A DNA stretch of 64,000 nt, taken from the NCBI GenBank assembly GCA_010671905.1, contig JAAHII010000001.1, forward strand, positions 744,001-808,000. The letters are read 5' to 3'. Origin of the DNA: Leptolyngbya sp. SIOISBB. GTDB taxonomy: Bacteria; Cyanobacteriota; Cyanobacteriia; Phormidesmidales; Phormidesmidaceae. The notes beneath the pieces are model-generated. The model was not told the DNA's origin. It worked only from the letters and a program-made list of their open reading frames with translations, and searched no databases. Below are positions 17,685-26,917 of the stretch, piece after piece (the first letter of the stretch is position 1; each line of letters begins with the position of its first letter). The translations under genes were made by a program, and so were the position numbers.

Positions 17685-18923
17685 ATGTCTAATGCTTTTC
17701 GTTGGAAGTCTGGAACCGCCTTATTGCTAAGTCTAGGGTTAGGCATTGGGGCCTTTTCGCCCATGATTACAGCTACACCGGTTGCGGCCCAAACCCAGAC
17801 TCAAATTCAGTTTTCTGATGTTTCTGCCAATTATTGGGCACGCGAATTCATCACCAGTTTGGCCGCTAGGGATATCATTGCTGGGTTCCCCGATGGCACC
17901 TTCCGACCCAACGAACCCGTCACGCGGGCCCAGTACGCTGCCATGGTGCGCCAAGCCTTCAATCAAGCATCGGTGCGGAGCGCGACCAATTTTGTCGATG
18001 TTTCTGCCAATTATTGGGCAAGCGCCGCTATTCGCGAGGCTGACATGATGGGCTTTTTATCCGGCTATCCTGGTGGAGAGTTCCGCCCTAATCAGAATAT
18101 TCCTCGTGCTCAGGTGCTCGTATCTTTGGCGAATGGACTCAATTACACTGCCAGCAGCCAGAGCAGTCTCCAAATCTATCGTGATGCCACTCAGATTCCT
18201 GACTATGCCGTTGCCAGCATCGCTGCCGCTACGGAACGCAGCCTGGTCGTCAACTATCCTGATGTGCAGTCGCTGCGCCCGAATCAAATCGCTACCCGAG
18301 CCGATGTCGCAGCTTTCATTTATCAAGCTTTAGCGAGCCAAAATCAGGTGGCTACTGTCAGTTCTCCTTACATTGTGGGGCAGTCGGTAACGGTAAGTCA
18401 GTCCACGATCGCGGCCGGTACCCTATTGAGAGTGGCTTACGACGAGAGCGATAAGGTAGTCATCCTGCCAGATGAGACGACAGACCTGACATTAACGGTG
18501 ACTCAAGCCATCACCGATCAGGCTGGGTTCAACCTAATTCCAGTTGGTAGCCAAATCGTGGGAGAACTGCGTCCGAGTGGTGGTGGTTCTCAGTTTGTGG
18601 CTCAAGAACTAATACTGGTAGGCGGAGAACGCGTGGCGATTAATGCCGTCTCGCAAACCGTCACGACCACCGAAACCATTAGCCGTGGGGCCGGTCTGGG
18701 CGAAACGTTAGCAGGGGCAGCACTGGGCTCTGGCGCGGCAGCGGTTATTGCTGGCATCACGGGTGACCAACGGGTCGGCACCTTAGAGGTCTTAGCAGGC
18801 ACCGCGACCGGCGCGACGATCGCCCGCATCTTAGGACGCGATCAGGTTGAGGTGATTACCATTAACCCCAGCCAAGATCTGAATTTGACCCTCAATGCGC
18901 CCCTCACGCTGGCAGCGCTATAG
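17685..18923 (+). CDS. Secreted protein with three SLH domains
   Basis: A 412-aa exported protein. Residues 1-35 form a signal peptide ending near PVAAQ. Three S-layer homology repeats follow at about 40-95, 105-160 and 165-220 (FSDVSANYWAREFITSLAAR and FVDVSANYWASAAIREADMM mark the first two). SLH domains hold proteins on peptidoglycan-linked polymers. The C-terminal half (225-412) is a different domain with Gly/Ala-rich segments (LAGAALGSGAAAVIAG), somewhat like the TrbI/VirB10-type fold of cell-envelope proteins, a weak resemblance only. A GGAG eight bases before the ATG supports the start. A strong terminator follows. Confidence 0.85.
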   Translation: MSNAFRWKSGTALLLSLGLGIGAFSPMITATPVAAQTQTQIQFSDVSANYWAREFITSLAARDIIAGFPDGTFRPNEPVTRAQYAAMVRQAFNQASVRSATNFVDVSANYWASAAIREADMMGFLSGYPGGEFRPNQNIPRAQVLVSLANGLNYTASSQSSLQIYRDATQIPDYAVASIAAATERSLVVNYPDVQSLRPNQIATRADVAAFIYQALASQNQVATVSSPYIVGQSVTVSQSTIAAGTLLRVAYDESDKVVILPDETTDLTLTVTQAITDQAGFNLIPVGSQIVGELRPSGGGSQFVAQELILVGGERVAINAVSQTVTTTETISRGAGLGETLAGAALGSGAAAVIAGITGDQRVGTLEVLAGTATGATIARILGRDQVEVITINPSQDLNLTLNAPLTLAAL

Positions 18924-18961
18924 GGGCTGCGATCGCTAGCGTCAATCTTGACTAACCCCTA

Positions 18962-19013
18962 AGCCCGCAAACTCTGGAACTTTTCAGCCTGTTCTCAGAG
19001 TTTGCGGGCTTTA
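18962..19013 (+). terminator. Strong hairpin terminator of the SLH gene
   Basis: AGCCCGCAAACTCTG (18962-18976) pairs perfectly with CAGAGTTTGCGGGCT (18996-19010) and is followed by TTT. A 15-bp GC-containing stem 38 bases after the stop fits an intrinsic terminator. Confidence 0.8.
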
Positions 19014-19069
19014 GAGGCTGTCATCCTTTAGCGGTCAACTCCTTAGGTTGCGGCTGAGGCTGATGACAG
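19012..19069 (+). repeat. Decayed partial copy of the TA-flanked MITE family
   Basis: Bases from 19012 (TAGAGGCTGTCATCCTTTAG) follow the left end of the MITE seen at 39012-39137, including the GGTCAA-TCC segment. CTGTCATC at 19018-19025 pairs with GATGACAG at 19062-19069. The right half of the element is missing. Confidence 0.45.
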
Positions 19070-19317
19070 TGGGGGATGGGAAATTGCCATCGGCAAGGTA
19101 AGGCCCCTCTAGAGCCAGTGATGTGAGCAGAAAGATCCTTAGCTAACACCGGCCGCTAAAAAGGCCCTTCCCTGCACCTTTCTACCCTCTGCTATATTTC
19201 GTACGAGCTTAGTCTTGTTAAGCCCCTGCCAGGAACCCAAAAATGCTTTTCCAGATTGTTTTCACGACCGTGGATCAGCTCTGCTCAGTCAACTGGAGGC
19301 AGGACTGATAATGCAAT

Positions 19318-20970
19318 TTACTGAACCTTTGAAGAAGGGAATCCGACATCTTTAGCAATGCCTGCTTGTAGGGATAAAAACTGCTTGAACTCTGCCAGCG
19401 ACATGGGATGAGCATATAACCAACCCTGTCCAAATTGAATGCCTTTATCCAGTAGAGTCTGACGCTGTTTTTCGGTTTCAATACCCTCAGCGATTAGATT
19501 AGCCTCAAAACGCTTGGCGAGATCGATCATGCCGTCAAGTGCGGTGGATAAATTAGATGTCGTTTCACAAGCACAGGTAAAGGTGCGATCGATCTTTAAA
19601 TAATCAAAACTAAACTGAGATAAATAATTAATGCCACAGAACCCAGTTCCAAAATCGTCGAGAGCAATCTTAGCACCCAATGAATGAATTCGTTTCAGTG
19701 TTTTGGGAATCGCTTCTTGTCCCGTTTCGGCAAGCGAGGTCTCAGTAATTTCAAACATTAAGTGAGGCGTAACGGCCTCATGTTCTTTCAGCTTTTCATA
19801 AAACGCCTGAGCATTTTGATAAGACGTAATTTGTACGGGGGATAGATTAATCGAAATATAAAGATTAGGATAATCGGCTAGTAATTCGGAGCATCCAACG
19901 GCTGCTTTTTGGAGCACCCAGTCTCCCATTTCAACAATTAGGCCGGTTTTTTCGGCAATGGGAATAAAGACACCGGGCAAAATCAGACCCTGATAACTAT
20001 GTTTCCATCGGATCAATACTTCGGCCCCGATACAGGTATTCGCAACCAGATCAAAAATCGGCTGGTAGTAGAGTTCGAACTCGCGATTCTTGAGTCCAAT
20101 GCGGATGTCATAATCCAAGAGTTGCGTGAAATAGGTGAATCGAGTTAAGGCCGCAAACACGAGAAGACTGGTGCCTAAAACAACTGGGGCAACTGTGATG
20201 AGTAATCTTTCCCAATGACGCAACGCCCACCCCTTAGAAATCTCGCCCACGATGACGATGTCCGTTTCATCGACGGGATAACGCACCTGAATGCGATCTC
20301 GAGAGGCTGGTGCTAGCAGCGTTTCCGCACGTCGCGGCACCAACCCGACACCCGCAATGATTTTTTCATGATGCTGATCGACGTAGACTAAGAAACCTTC
20401 CTGGCCCAAATCTTGCTCTCCCAAGGCAGTCCAAAAATCCTGTAATAAAGTCGGATCGATCAGAACATTGAGTTCGCCTTGCCCTTGAGTCGGTAAAGCT
20501 AATACCAGGGAACGCTGTTGCATCACCGAGGTGGTCACTGGCCCGACAATTTGAATTTCTCGGCGGGACAGATCAGCTCTGGTCTTAGACTTAATGGCAA
20601 TGGGGGGCTCAACTGGTCCCAGACTAGTTGCCACTAAATAACCTTGCTCATCAACAATGCCGACTTCGCGAAATCGGGGATCGTTGTAAGCAATTTGCTG
20701 TAGCAATTGCCAAGCAGCCTGCTCAGTACCCTCAAAGTTCTCTAAATAAATTTCGAGTTCTCTCAGCGTTAAGTCTGCGGCTCGAATCAACTCACTTAGT
20801 TTTCGAGAACTTTGTTCAGTCGCTTTTTTTAACTCTGATCGCGCTGTCGAGATTGCCTGATAATAAGAAAAACCGAGTAGTGTAATCGTGGGTATCAAGC
20901 TGATACTCACGATCCACAAAACTAATCGATGATAGCGTCTTAACCATCGCAAGCCGACCAGATTTACCAT
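19318..20970 (-). CDS. Membrane-bound EAL-domain cyclic-di-GMP phosphodiesterase
   Basis: A 550-aa protein. A transmembrane helix at residues 16-36, a periplasmic sensor region of about 200 residues and a second helix near 245-265 lead to a cytoplasmic EAL domain (280-535). Catalytic motifs are present: EVLIRW (EAL variant, Glu kept), EITETSL, LDDFGTGF, KIDRTF and AEGIET. There is no GGDEF domain. It should hydrolyse c-di-GMP in response to an extracellular or periplasmic signal. The layout resembles periplasmic-sensor EAL enzymes such as the CSS-type enzymes of enterobacteria, but I do not see a CSS motif. It is convergent with the SLH gene. Confidence 0.9.
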   Translation of the reverse strand: MVNLVGLRWLRRYHRLVLWIVSISLIPTITLLGFSYYQAISTARSELKKATEQSSRKLSELIRAADLTLRELEIYLENFEGTEQAAWQLLQQIAYNDPRFREVGIVDEQGYLVATSLGPVEPPIAIKSKTRADLSRREIQIVGPVTTSVMQQRSLVLALPTQGQGELNVLIDPTLLQDFWTALGEQDLGQEGFLVYVDQHHEKIIAGVGLVPRRAETLLAPASRDRIQVRYPVDETDIVIVGEISKGWALRHWERLLITVAPVVLGTSLLVFAALTRFTYFTQLLDYDIRIGLKNREFELYYQPIFDLVANTCIGAEVLIRWKHSYQGLILPGVFIPIAEKTGLIVEMGDWVLQKAAVGCSELLADYPNLYISINLSPVQITSYQNAQAFYEKLKEHEAVTPHLMFEITETSLAETGQEAIPKTLKRIHSLGAKIALDDFGTGFCGINYLSQFSFDYLKIDRTFTCACETTSNLSTALDGMIDLAKRFEANLIAEGIETEKQRQTLLDKGIQFGQGWLYAHPMSLAEFKQFLSLQAGIAKDVGFPSSKVQ

Positions 20971-21615
20971 GGCTTATCAACCACGAATGACTGTCGATTC
21001 CACTGCTGCAAAACTAACCTCTACTGACTAGCCTCGGCAAACTGGCAAGGTAATTTCTTTGTCATCTTAGCCAATATAAAGTGTCGATTCAGGGAGCAAA
21101 TCACCTTCTCTGAAAGGAAAATCGGTGGGTTAGAAGCTCATGCCTAAATTAATCGAGGTAAACCTTCAGATCGACTGAAAGAGTCACCCAGATGTCTGGT
21201 TGCGGCATGTTAAGAAAGAGTCCTTCACACAGATTCGGCAGGCATTCAAGCAGGGGGACTCAAAATGAACACTATCGGTAGTCTCAGTCATCCGAGATGA
21301 GGATCCAAATACTACTTATTAATATTCACGCTGATAGATCGTAGAAAAGTCTCATGTTGCCAACTAAGTTTAGCTTGGAGTGCTTTTTGGGAGGGCTGGC
21401 AGGTCCGGAGAGTCCCAAATTTAAAAAGGTCATTTGGTGCCAGATATGTGAACCAGGCTGCTATCAACTCAAGTCTTTCGTGTAAAGACAAAATTTTGTC
21501 TTTAATTAAATTCACTGCCCCACGGGGAAAAGCTGTTAATGCGTACCGCAGACAATGGCACTGTCTCCTTAACGAGTGACGCCTAGAACATTGATGCAGC
21601 AAAGCTTCTAAGCCA
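20971..21615. other. Intergenic stretch before an IS remnant, no gene recognised
   Basis: About 645 bases. It includes the promoter side of the EAL gene. A 96-codon minus-strand frame at 21312-21602 has no family features. The left end of the IS1-like element may lie in the last part, but I could not identify its terminal repeat. Confidence 0.45.
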
Positions 21616-22740
21616 ATGAATTGTATCTATTGCCAGAGTGAGCAAGTCGTCAAGAATGGGACTAAAACCCTAGGGGCTGTCATCATTTAGAACCTGAATC
21701 CTGATGCAGAAAGCGGTTCAGCCCCTAACTAGATTTACAGAGCGGGCGCGGTAATGCTTATACCGCAAGGTTTTCGAGTTTAATTGATGACGCACCCTAA
21801 GAAGCACTCAAGTGCTCCAACCATACCTGTGTAAAACCTGTGGTCATCGCTTCAATGACCGTAACGGCAACCCGATGGCCCGCCTGAGAACTCCAGTAAC
21901 CACAATCGAGAGGGCTCTAAACGCCAGGCATGAAGGGCTGGGCGTCAGAGCCGCCGCAAGAGTCGTCAGTCAATCACTCAGCAGCATCACCAATTGGGAA
22001 GACCGTCTATCAATGCACCTACCGTCGTGGTCTCCGACCGCTCCTGAAGGAGGAGCGGTAACGATAGAAGGCGATGAACTCTACACCCGAGTATCAGAGA
22101 CCCTCCCCCCCCCGAAGCCTCTGAGGGATGAACCATCAGCTTCATTGAACGAGAGAGTCGTTATTGGATAGAAGCCAGTGCCGGACTCAAGGATGCTCAG
22201 TTGTTCGAACAAGGCGTTCAACAGGCTTGGCAGTGGGCAGAGCCCAGTGATGGGATCCGATAGTTTACCGATGGTGAGCGACGTTACGGCAAAGAACTCT
22301 GGAAACGGGCCAGCATCTACCTGCTCAGCAATGTCACCTGCGAGGCTTATCCTGACCGCAAGGTATAGCGTGAGGGTTTAGAAGTCGCCATCAAGATCAA
22401 GGGTTCTCAGGGAAATCAACGGATTGAGTGGCTCAAGCAAGAGCATCCCTTGACAGCGATTAGTCCTAACTCAGAGGTCCATGCCAATCATGTTGAGGCA
22501 TTCAACAGTGCCTTAAGACGCCGAGCAAAGGTTTATCGAAGGCGTCAGAACCACTATGCCAAGCAAGTTAAAGGCTTGCAGAGGGCCTTAAATGTCCAGC
22601 GGCTCATCCACAACTGGGTAAGGCCTCATTGGAGTCTAGACCAACAAACGACACCAGCTATGAAGATGAGGTTTATTGAGCGACCAGTCAAAATCGCTGA
22701 AATACTACTATCCAGAGGATTTAAGTGCATCACTCTTTAA
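21616..22740 (+). pseudogene. IS1-like transposase, interrupted by a MITE and decayed
   Basis: The frame starts with a zinc-ribbon N-terminus (MNCIYCQSEQVVKNGTKTL), is interrupted by the MITE at 21673-21797, and resumes with QPYLCKTCGHRFND, a helix-turn-helix region (GLGVRAAARVVSQS) and the DDE domain ending EVHANHVEAFNSALRRR and HNWVRPHW. Joining across the MITE at one TA restores the frame exactly. Further damage: one frameshift near the C-run at 22108-22116, and three stop codons downstream, each of which falls where a Trp codon fits (for example IR-stop-FTDGE and KV-stop-REGLE). It is therefore non-functional independently of the MITE. Confidence 0.85.
21673..21797 (+). mobile_element. 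TA-flanked MITE, copy 1 (inside IS1-like transposase)
   Basis: A 125-bp element starting GGGGCTGTCATC and ending GATGACGCACCC, bounded by TA at 21671-21672 and TA at 21798-21799. The ends are imperfect inverted repeats with a TCATCAnTTA core. The two halves can each fold. It is inserted in the transposase frame between Leu and Arg codons; removal with one TA restores the frame. The TA duplication fits mobilisation by an IS630/mariner-type transposase, none of which is in the window. Confidence 0.85.
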
Positions 22741-22754
22741 CAGGACAGTGCCCT

Positions 22755-22975
22755 TTTAGGTCTCGGTGCCGGCGTAGGGAGTCTCGATATCAACCGCGCC
22801 TATCGTATGGGACGAGCCTTCAGGCCGGTGCGTTTAGACAAATTGTCACCAATCGTATCCGGCCCATGCGGCCTTTGGCGGTTACAAACAGTCAGGCATT
22901 GGTCGAAAAACTCACAAAATGATTGGGAGCATAATCAACAGACCCAGAACATGCTGGTGAGCTATGACCCTAGGG
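22755..22975 (+). pseudogene. Aldehyde dehydrogenase C-terminal remnant
   Basis: In shifting frames this reads like the last 70 residues of an aldehyde dehydrogenase: DINRAYRMGRAF (22793-22828), then [16 protein letters not shown] (22871-22918), then [14 protein letters not shown]. The [11 protein letters not shown] segment is the well-known C-terminal signature of the family. At least two frameshifts separate these pieces, and no N-terminal or catalytic part is present. The remnant lies between the IS1-like pseudogene and a second MITE, so mobile elements probably destroyed the gene. Confidence 0.75.
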
Positions 22976-23114
22976 CAAACGCATACTAATTTGAGCCTGA
23001 CGAAGAAATAGGGGTTTCCGCGATCAGTAACCTGTAAATGCTCTCCATTTTTCGCAATAAGGGCAACTTAAGGCCGCCTCGTTGAGAAAATATTGGAGTA
23101 TGCGTTTGCCCTAG
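22970..23114. mobile_element. 145-bp MITE with perfect 18-bp terminal inverted repeats
   Basis: CTAGGGCAAACGCATACT at 22970-22987 is the exact reverse complement of 23097-23114. There is no coding capacity inside. The flanks AGCTATGACCCTA and AGCTATAACCCTA form a 13-base direct repeat with one mismatch, partly overlapping the terminal repeats, which could be a target duplication. It sits at the very end of the aldehyde dehydrogenase remnant. Long duplications suggest an IS4-type parent, but this is inference. Confidence 0.75.
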
Positions 23115-23338
23115 CTATAACCCTAAGCTCCTTGACTTTTATAACCGCCTGAAGCATAGCGTTTAGTGGTTCCTAAGCGAGCATTTTGGCCTACCGCAAG
23201 ATTGTCAGGGCATAGTGTAGACGCTACCTTACCTATCTTGCTGATGGTCGCGATCTCAGCCATCAGTCCCAATGACTATGGCTATTGAGATCACGATGTC
23301 TACGCTTGACTCAACGATTTTGCCACGATAGCTCAAAC
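23115..23338. other. Intergenic stretch after the MITE
   Basis: Holds about 50 bases that continue the aldehyde dehydrogenase end (SYNP-type tail), then an imperfect stem between GATCTCAGCCAT (23255-23266) and ATGGCTATTGAGATC (23278-23292). No gene is recognised. Confidence 0.4.
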
Positions 23339-23848
23339 TCAATTAGAACAGCTATATACCACCCCCACCGCGACCACGCTGCCATTTGTAAGCCAACCGC
23401 AGTAACTAACAAAAGCCAGGGGCAATCCAGTCGCGATACACCCCACGGTTAAAGTTAAGAGGCAGTCGAGCCCTAAGCGAGAGAGCGCCAAGATTGACGT
23501 ATCAGACTGCAGGGACAGCATCAAATCTTGAGTACCCAGAAATTGCTGGCCCACCTTGAAATTCATCATGTAGAGCGGCGCAAAGGTAAACGGATTACTG
23601 ACCCAGGTCGTTACTGCTGTGGCCAAGGGATTCCCTCGAACCAAAGTCGCGAGACCAACGGCAAATAACGTTTGCACACCAAATAAGGGCATCCTCCTCG
23701 TAACAGTTCCGGCAGCAAAACCTCGGGCCAAGGCAGTGGGACTGCTGCGTAGTCGGGTGAGTCGTAAATAGACATAGCGAGTGTGACGATGGGATTGCTG
23801 AAACCATCGTGATCTTCCCTGATGCCGACCTACTGCCCTGTGAGGCAA
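23339..23848 (-). CDS. DUF2062 membrane protein
   Basis: A 169-aa protein matching the DUF2062 family: an N-terminal YVYLRLTRLRSSPTALARGFAAG segment, PLFGVQTLFAVGLATLVRGN, then NPFTFAPLYMMNFKVGQQFLG and a final hydrophobic helix near 125-150. The family has unknown function and is membrane-embedded. The segment TVTRRM before PLFG is less hydrophobic than usual (a GVF-GM type sequence is expected), which may reflect mutation. No ATG fits; the open frame begins with TTG at 23848, and the start is uncertain. It lies just downstream of mobile-element debris. Confidence 0.7.
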   Translation of the reverse strand: MPHRAVGRHQGRSRWFQQSHRHTRYVYLRLTRLRSSPTALARGFAAGTVTRRMPLFGVQTLFAVGLATLVRGNPLATAVTTWVSNPFTFAPLYMMNFKVGQQFLGTQDLMLSLQSDTSILALSRLGLDCLLTLTVGCIATGLPLAFVSYCGWLTNGSVVAVGVVYSCSN

Positions 23849-24761
23849 CGGTTCACTCCGACAACATGATACTCAAACTATATTTTTTTGATTTCGTAAT
23901 CGGAAAAATTCTGCGAGAAGCGTAATATTGATGTAATTCTTGGAGAGCTCTGGAACTCTTCTTTTTGACTGAGAATAGCGCACTGATATGAATGCTGAGC
24001 TAGAGGATAATACCTAGACCTGTTGTGAACTGCTATTGTTGGCGATCGCGAAACTCTGAGACTAGGTTTTCCAGCCTTTTAGCTGAATGCTTACAAATAT
24101 TAGTTCATATATCTCTTAGATTCGCTGCTGACTTATTGCAGATGTCTTCGATTCAAAAACCATATTCTGATGGATCATTCTTGAAAAGCAATTTTTTATT
24201 TTCTCTAGCAATAGATTCTTAGTTCTCTAAGATGGCTGATAGTTGAAAACAGCCCATAGGCTCGATTTTGGATGTTTTTAGATTATATTCACACAATTTA
24301 TAGAGCTAAATTGCTTTTGTCTGCCCAGAATATTTTCCATGAATCTTAAATTTTCTGATTGAAAATCTTGATTTCTCATTTGCCAACATCAATTCCTTGA
24401 TGACACAAGAACTTCAAGACATCTGAGACTATTTTTTCCTGAGCGTAGCATTCTTGATGATTATATTTAGCTTTTTTGAGGCAGTCCCTGAGCAAGTCCT
24501 CTATTTTTCTAAGACTTTCCTGATTTATAATTTAGGGGCGTCTAATTGTGGATAAGATACACGATTCTAAATATGAAAAGGTGTTCGTCAATTCTTTCAA
24601 AAAAGATCTTCCTATCGCTTTGAGACCTAGCAGTTAGGGAAATATTAACGATTAACCACTGTTTTTTCTGTGAACGGCAAACTGATTAACCGATCTTTTT
24701 TGATTTCTTGCATGACGTGATGACCACCGTACTCTAACTGTTGAGTTTGGGAAAGAACATC
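23849..24761. other. Long AT-rich intergenic region, no gene recognised
   Basis: About 910 bases, distinctly AT-rich compared with the coding neighbours. No open frame has recognisable features and I see no repeat or RNA motif. It must hold promoters for DUF2062 (minus) and DUF2808 (plus). Confidence 0.5.
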
Positions 24762-25313
24762 ATGAAAAATCTTTGGCAACCATTCACCCTCAGTGCGCTA
24801 GCTCTCAGTGGTACCGGGATCTTCAGTGGCGTGGCAGCCGAGGCTGTGCAACTGGCTGATGGACGGATTGTTTTTGATCGCCCCCCCAATCTCGTCGAAG
24901 CGACGACACTGGATTACGCTGCTGGTTTTGAGGGCACCTATCACTTTGTTATCGAAGTCCCTGACAATGCTGGTGAAGCCCTCGGAGCGATCGTCGTGAC
25001 CCCTCGTGATCATGCTCGGGACGTTGTCTTCAATCTCGATGCGAGTGAGGCTCAACTCAGTACGGCCTATGCCAACGGTCCTAGGGTCGAGCTGAGCTCT
25101 GTCGGCGGGCGGGCAGAAAACCCTGATGAGGTTTTGGTAGTGTTTGATGACCCAGTGCAGCCTGGCGAAACCGTAACGGTCTCTCTAGAAACGGATTACA
25201 ACCCTCGAGGTGGCGTTTACTTATTTGGCGTTACCGCTTATCCCGCTGGCGACAATAGCGTTGGCCAGTTTCTCGGCTATGGCAGAATCCACATTTTTGA
25301 TGCCGATAATTAG
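24762..25313 (+). CDS. DUF2808 exported protein
   Basis: A 183-aa protein of the cyanobacterial DUF2808 family. The first 30 residues form a signal peptide (hydrophobic SALALSGTGIFSGVAAEA). The rest carries the family pattern: FDRPPNLVEATT, YHFVIEVPDNAGEALGAIVV, FDDPVQPGETVTVSLETDYNPRGGVYLFGV and a C-terminal GQFLGYGRIHIF. The function is unknown; an envelope location is inferred from the signal. A TTG lies 21 bases upstream in frame, but the ATG at 24762 places the signal peptide correctly. Confidence 0.88.
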   Translation: MKNLWQPFTLSALALSGTGIFSGVAAEAVQLADGRIVFDRPPNLVEATTLDYAAGFEGTYHFVIEVPDNAGEALGAIVVTPRDHARDVVFNLDASEAQLSTAYANGPRVELSSVGGRAENPDEVLVVFDDPVQPGETVTVSLETDYNPRGGVYLFGVTAYPAGDNSVGQFLGYGRIHIFDADN

Positions 25314-25360
25314 GCCATTCTCTTTGGCAGGGTGAACCTGTAACTGTTTGGTTGATCAGT

Positions 25361-25397
25361 GGTGCAGTTGCTAGAACGAGTCGCTAGCAACTGCACC
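25361..25397. terminator. Bidirectional hairpin between convergent genes
   Basis: GGTGCAGTTGCTAG (25361-25374) pairs perfectly with CTAGCAACTGCACC (25384-25397) around a 9-base loop, midway between the convergent DUF2808 and ffh genes. There is no T-tract, so termination efficiency is uncertain. Confidence 0.6.
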
Positions 25398-25429
25398 AGT
25401 CTGCTAACGCGAAACTATTTGGGCTTGGC

Positions 25430-26917
25430 TCATAATTCGCCGAAGCCCTTCTTTTTTTTGCCCTTTTTCTTTTTCTTTTTGCCACCGCCCATGCCTGGGT
25501 AGCCCCGAAATCCGGCTTGGGGCATACCGCCGCCCATACCGGGAAAACCACCCCCCATACCAGGAAAACCGCCGCCCATACCAGGCATGCCGCCGCCCAT
25601 ACCAGGCATCCCCATCTGGCCGGAGCCCATTTGTTGCATCATGGTACGCATTTTCTGAAAGTCGCTGACCAGTTTGCTCACGTCCTTGTCTTGGTAACCC
25701 GCCCCACGGGCAATGCGGCGACGACGACTGGGAGAGCCCGAGAGCAATTCAGGATTTTTGCGCTCCTCTTTAGTCATCGAGTTAATCATGGCTTCAACGC
25801 GGCGCAGTTGCGTTTCACCTTGCTGTAACTGATCGTCGGAAATCTTACCCGCCATCCCCGGAATCATCTTCATGATGCCGCCCAGGGACCCCATGTTTTT
25901 CATCAGTCGGGTCTGCTTTAAGAAGTCATCGAAGTCAAACTTGGCTTCGAGAATCTTGGCTTGGAGTTTCTCCGCATCAGCAATATCAACGGCCTCTTGG
26001 GCTTTTTCCACTAGGGTCAGAACGTCACCCATGCCGAGAATGCGGGAAGCCATGCGATCGGGATAAAAGGGCTGCAGTGCCTCGACCTTCTCGCCGACCC
26101 CAATGAACTTAATCGGCTTACCAGAAATTTGCCGGACTGAGAGCGCTGCCCCCCCTCGGGAATCACCATCCATTTTGGTGAGGATGGCCCCGGTAATACC
26201 AATTTCGTCATGAAAGGTCCGGGTCAGATTAGCCGCTTCTTGGCCGGTCATGGCATCAACGACCAGCAGCACTTCATCAGGCTGAACAGCATCTTTAATC
26301 TGCGCCAGTTCCGCCATCATTTTGGGGTCGATTTGCAACCGCCCCGCCGTATCCACGATGACAGTGTCAACCCCAGCTTCCCGAGCTTGGGCTACCCCTT
26401 GGCGGGCAATCTCGACGGGGTTAGCGTCAGTACCCATCTCAAAAACGGGAATGTCAATCTGTTTGCCCAGGGTGATGAGCTGATCCACCGCTGCGGGACG
26501 ATAGACGTCAGTGGCCACCATCATGGCCGATCGCGATTCTTTGCGCAGGTGTAGTGCCAGCTTGGCGGTCGCGGTGGTTTTACCGGTACCTTGCAAACCA
26601 GCCATCAAAATTACCGTGGGGGCAGTTTCTGCCTGAGCTAGGGGAGCGTTCGTCTCTCCCATGAGCTTGGTCAGTTCATCATTGACAATTTTGATGAACT
26701 GCTGACCGGGGTTGACCCCAGAAACCACCTCCGCGCCTTGGGCTTGCTCCTGCACCTCAGTGACAAAGGCTTTAACGACCTGTAGGTTGACGTCCGCTTC
26801 TAACAGCGCGCGGCGCACGTCACGCAACGCTTCCTGAATATTGGCTTCACTGATTTTGTCCTGGCCTCGGAGTTTCTTCCAGGCCGATTCAAATCTGTCA
26901 GAGAGGGCTTCAAACAT
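25430..26917 (-). CDS. ffh: Signal recognition particle protein Ffh
   Basis: A 495-aa GTPase that binds SRP RNA and hydrophobic signal sequences and delivers ribosomes to FtsY at the membrane. The N domain (1-90) precedes the G domain with GLQGTGKTTATAKLA (G1), DTAGRLQ, TKMDGDSRGG and the terminal GVGEKVEALQPF. The M domain (from about 325) contains the SRP RNA-binding RRRRIARGAGY. The C-terminus is a Gly/Met/Pro-rich tail with repeated PGMGGG units, then two Lys clusters and GFGEL, a tail style also found in other cyanobacterial Ffh. The minus-strand ATG at 26917 begins the canonical MFEALSDRFESAW. Confidence 0.95.
   Translation of the reverse strand: MFEALSDRFESAWKKLRGQDKISEANIQEALRDVRRALLEADVNLQVVKAFVTEVQEQAQGAEVVSGVNPGQQFIKIVNDELTKLMGETNAPLAQAETAPTVILMAGLQGTGKTTATAKLALHLRKESRSAMMVATDVYRPAAVDQLITLGKQIDIPVFEMGTDANPVEIARQGVAQAREAGVDTVIVDTAGRLQIDPKMMAELAQIKDAVQPDEVLLVVDAMTGQEAANLTRTFHDEIGITGAILTKMDGDSRGGAALSVRQISGKPIKFIGVGEKVEALQPFYPDRMASRILGMGDVLTLVEKAQEAVDIADAEKLQAKILEAKFDFDDFLKQTRLMKNMGSLGGIMKMIPGMAGKISDDQLQQGETQLRRVEAMINSMTKEERKNPELLSGSPSRRRRIARGAGYQDKDVSKLVSDFQKMRTMMQQMGSGQMGMPGMGGGMPGMGGGFPGMGGGFPGMGGGMPQAGFRGYPGMGGGKKKKKKGKKKKGFGEL

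Noticed and set aside
21312-21602. 96-codon minus-strand frame before the IS1-like remnant
   Set aside because: No similarity recognised and the residue composition is atypical for a soluble protein.
25517-25828. Plus-strand frame with repeated HTGKTTPHTRKTAAHTR-like units
   Set aside because: It is the complement of the Gly/Met repeat tail of Ffh; the repetition is inherited from that tail.
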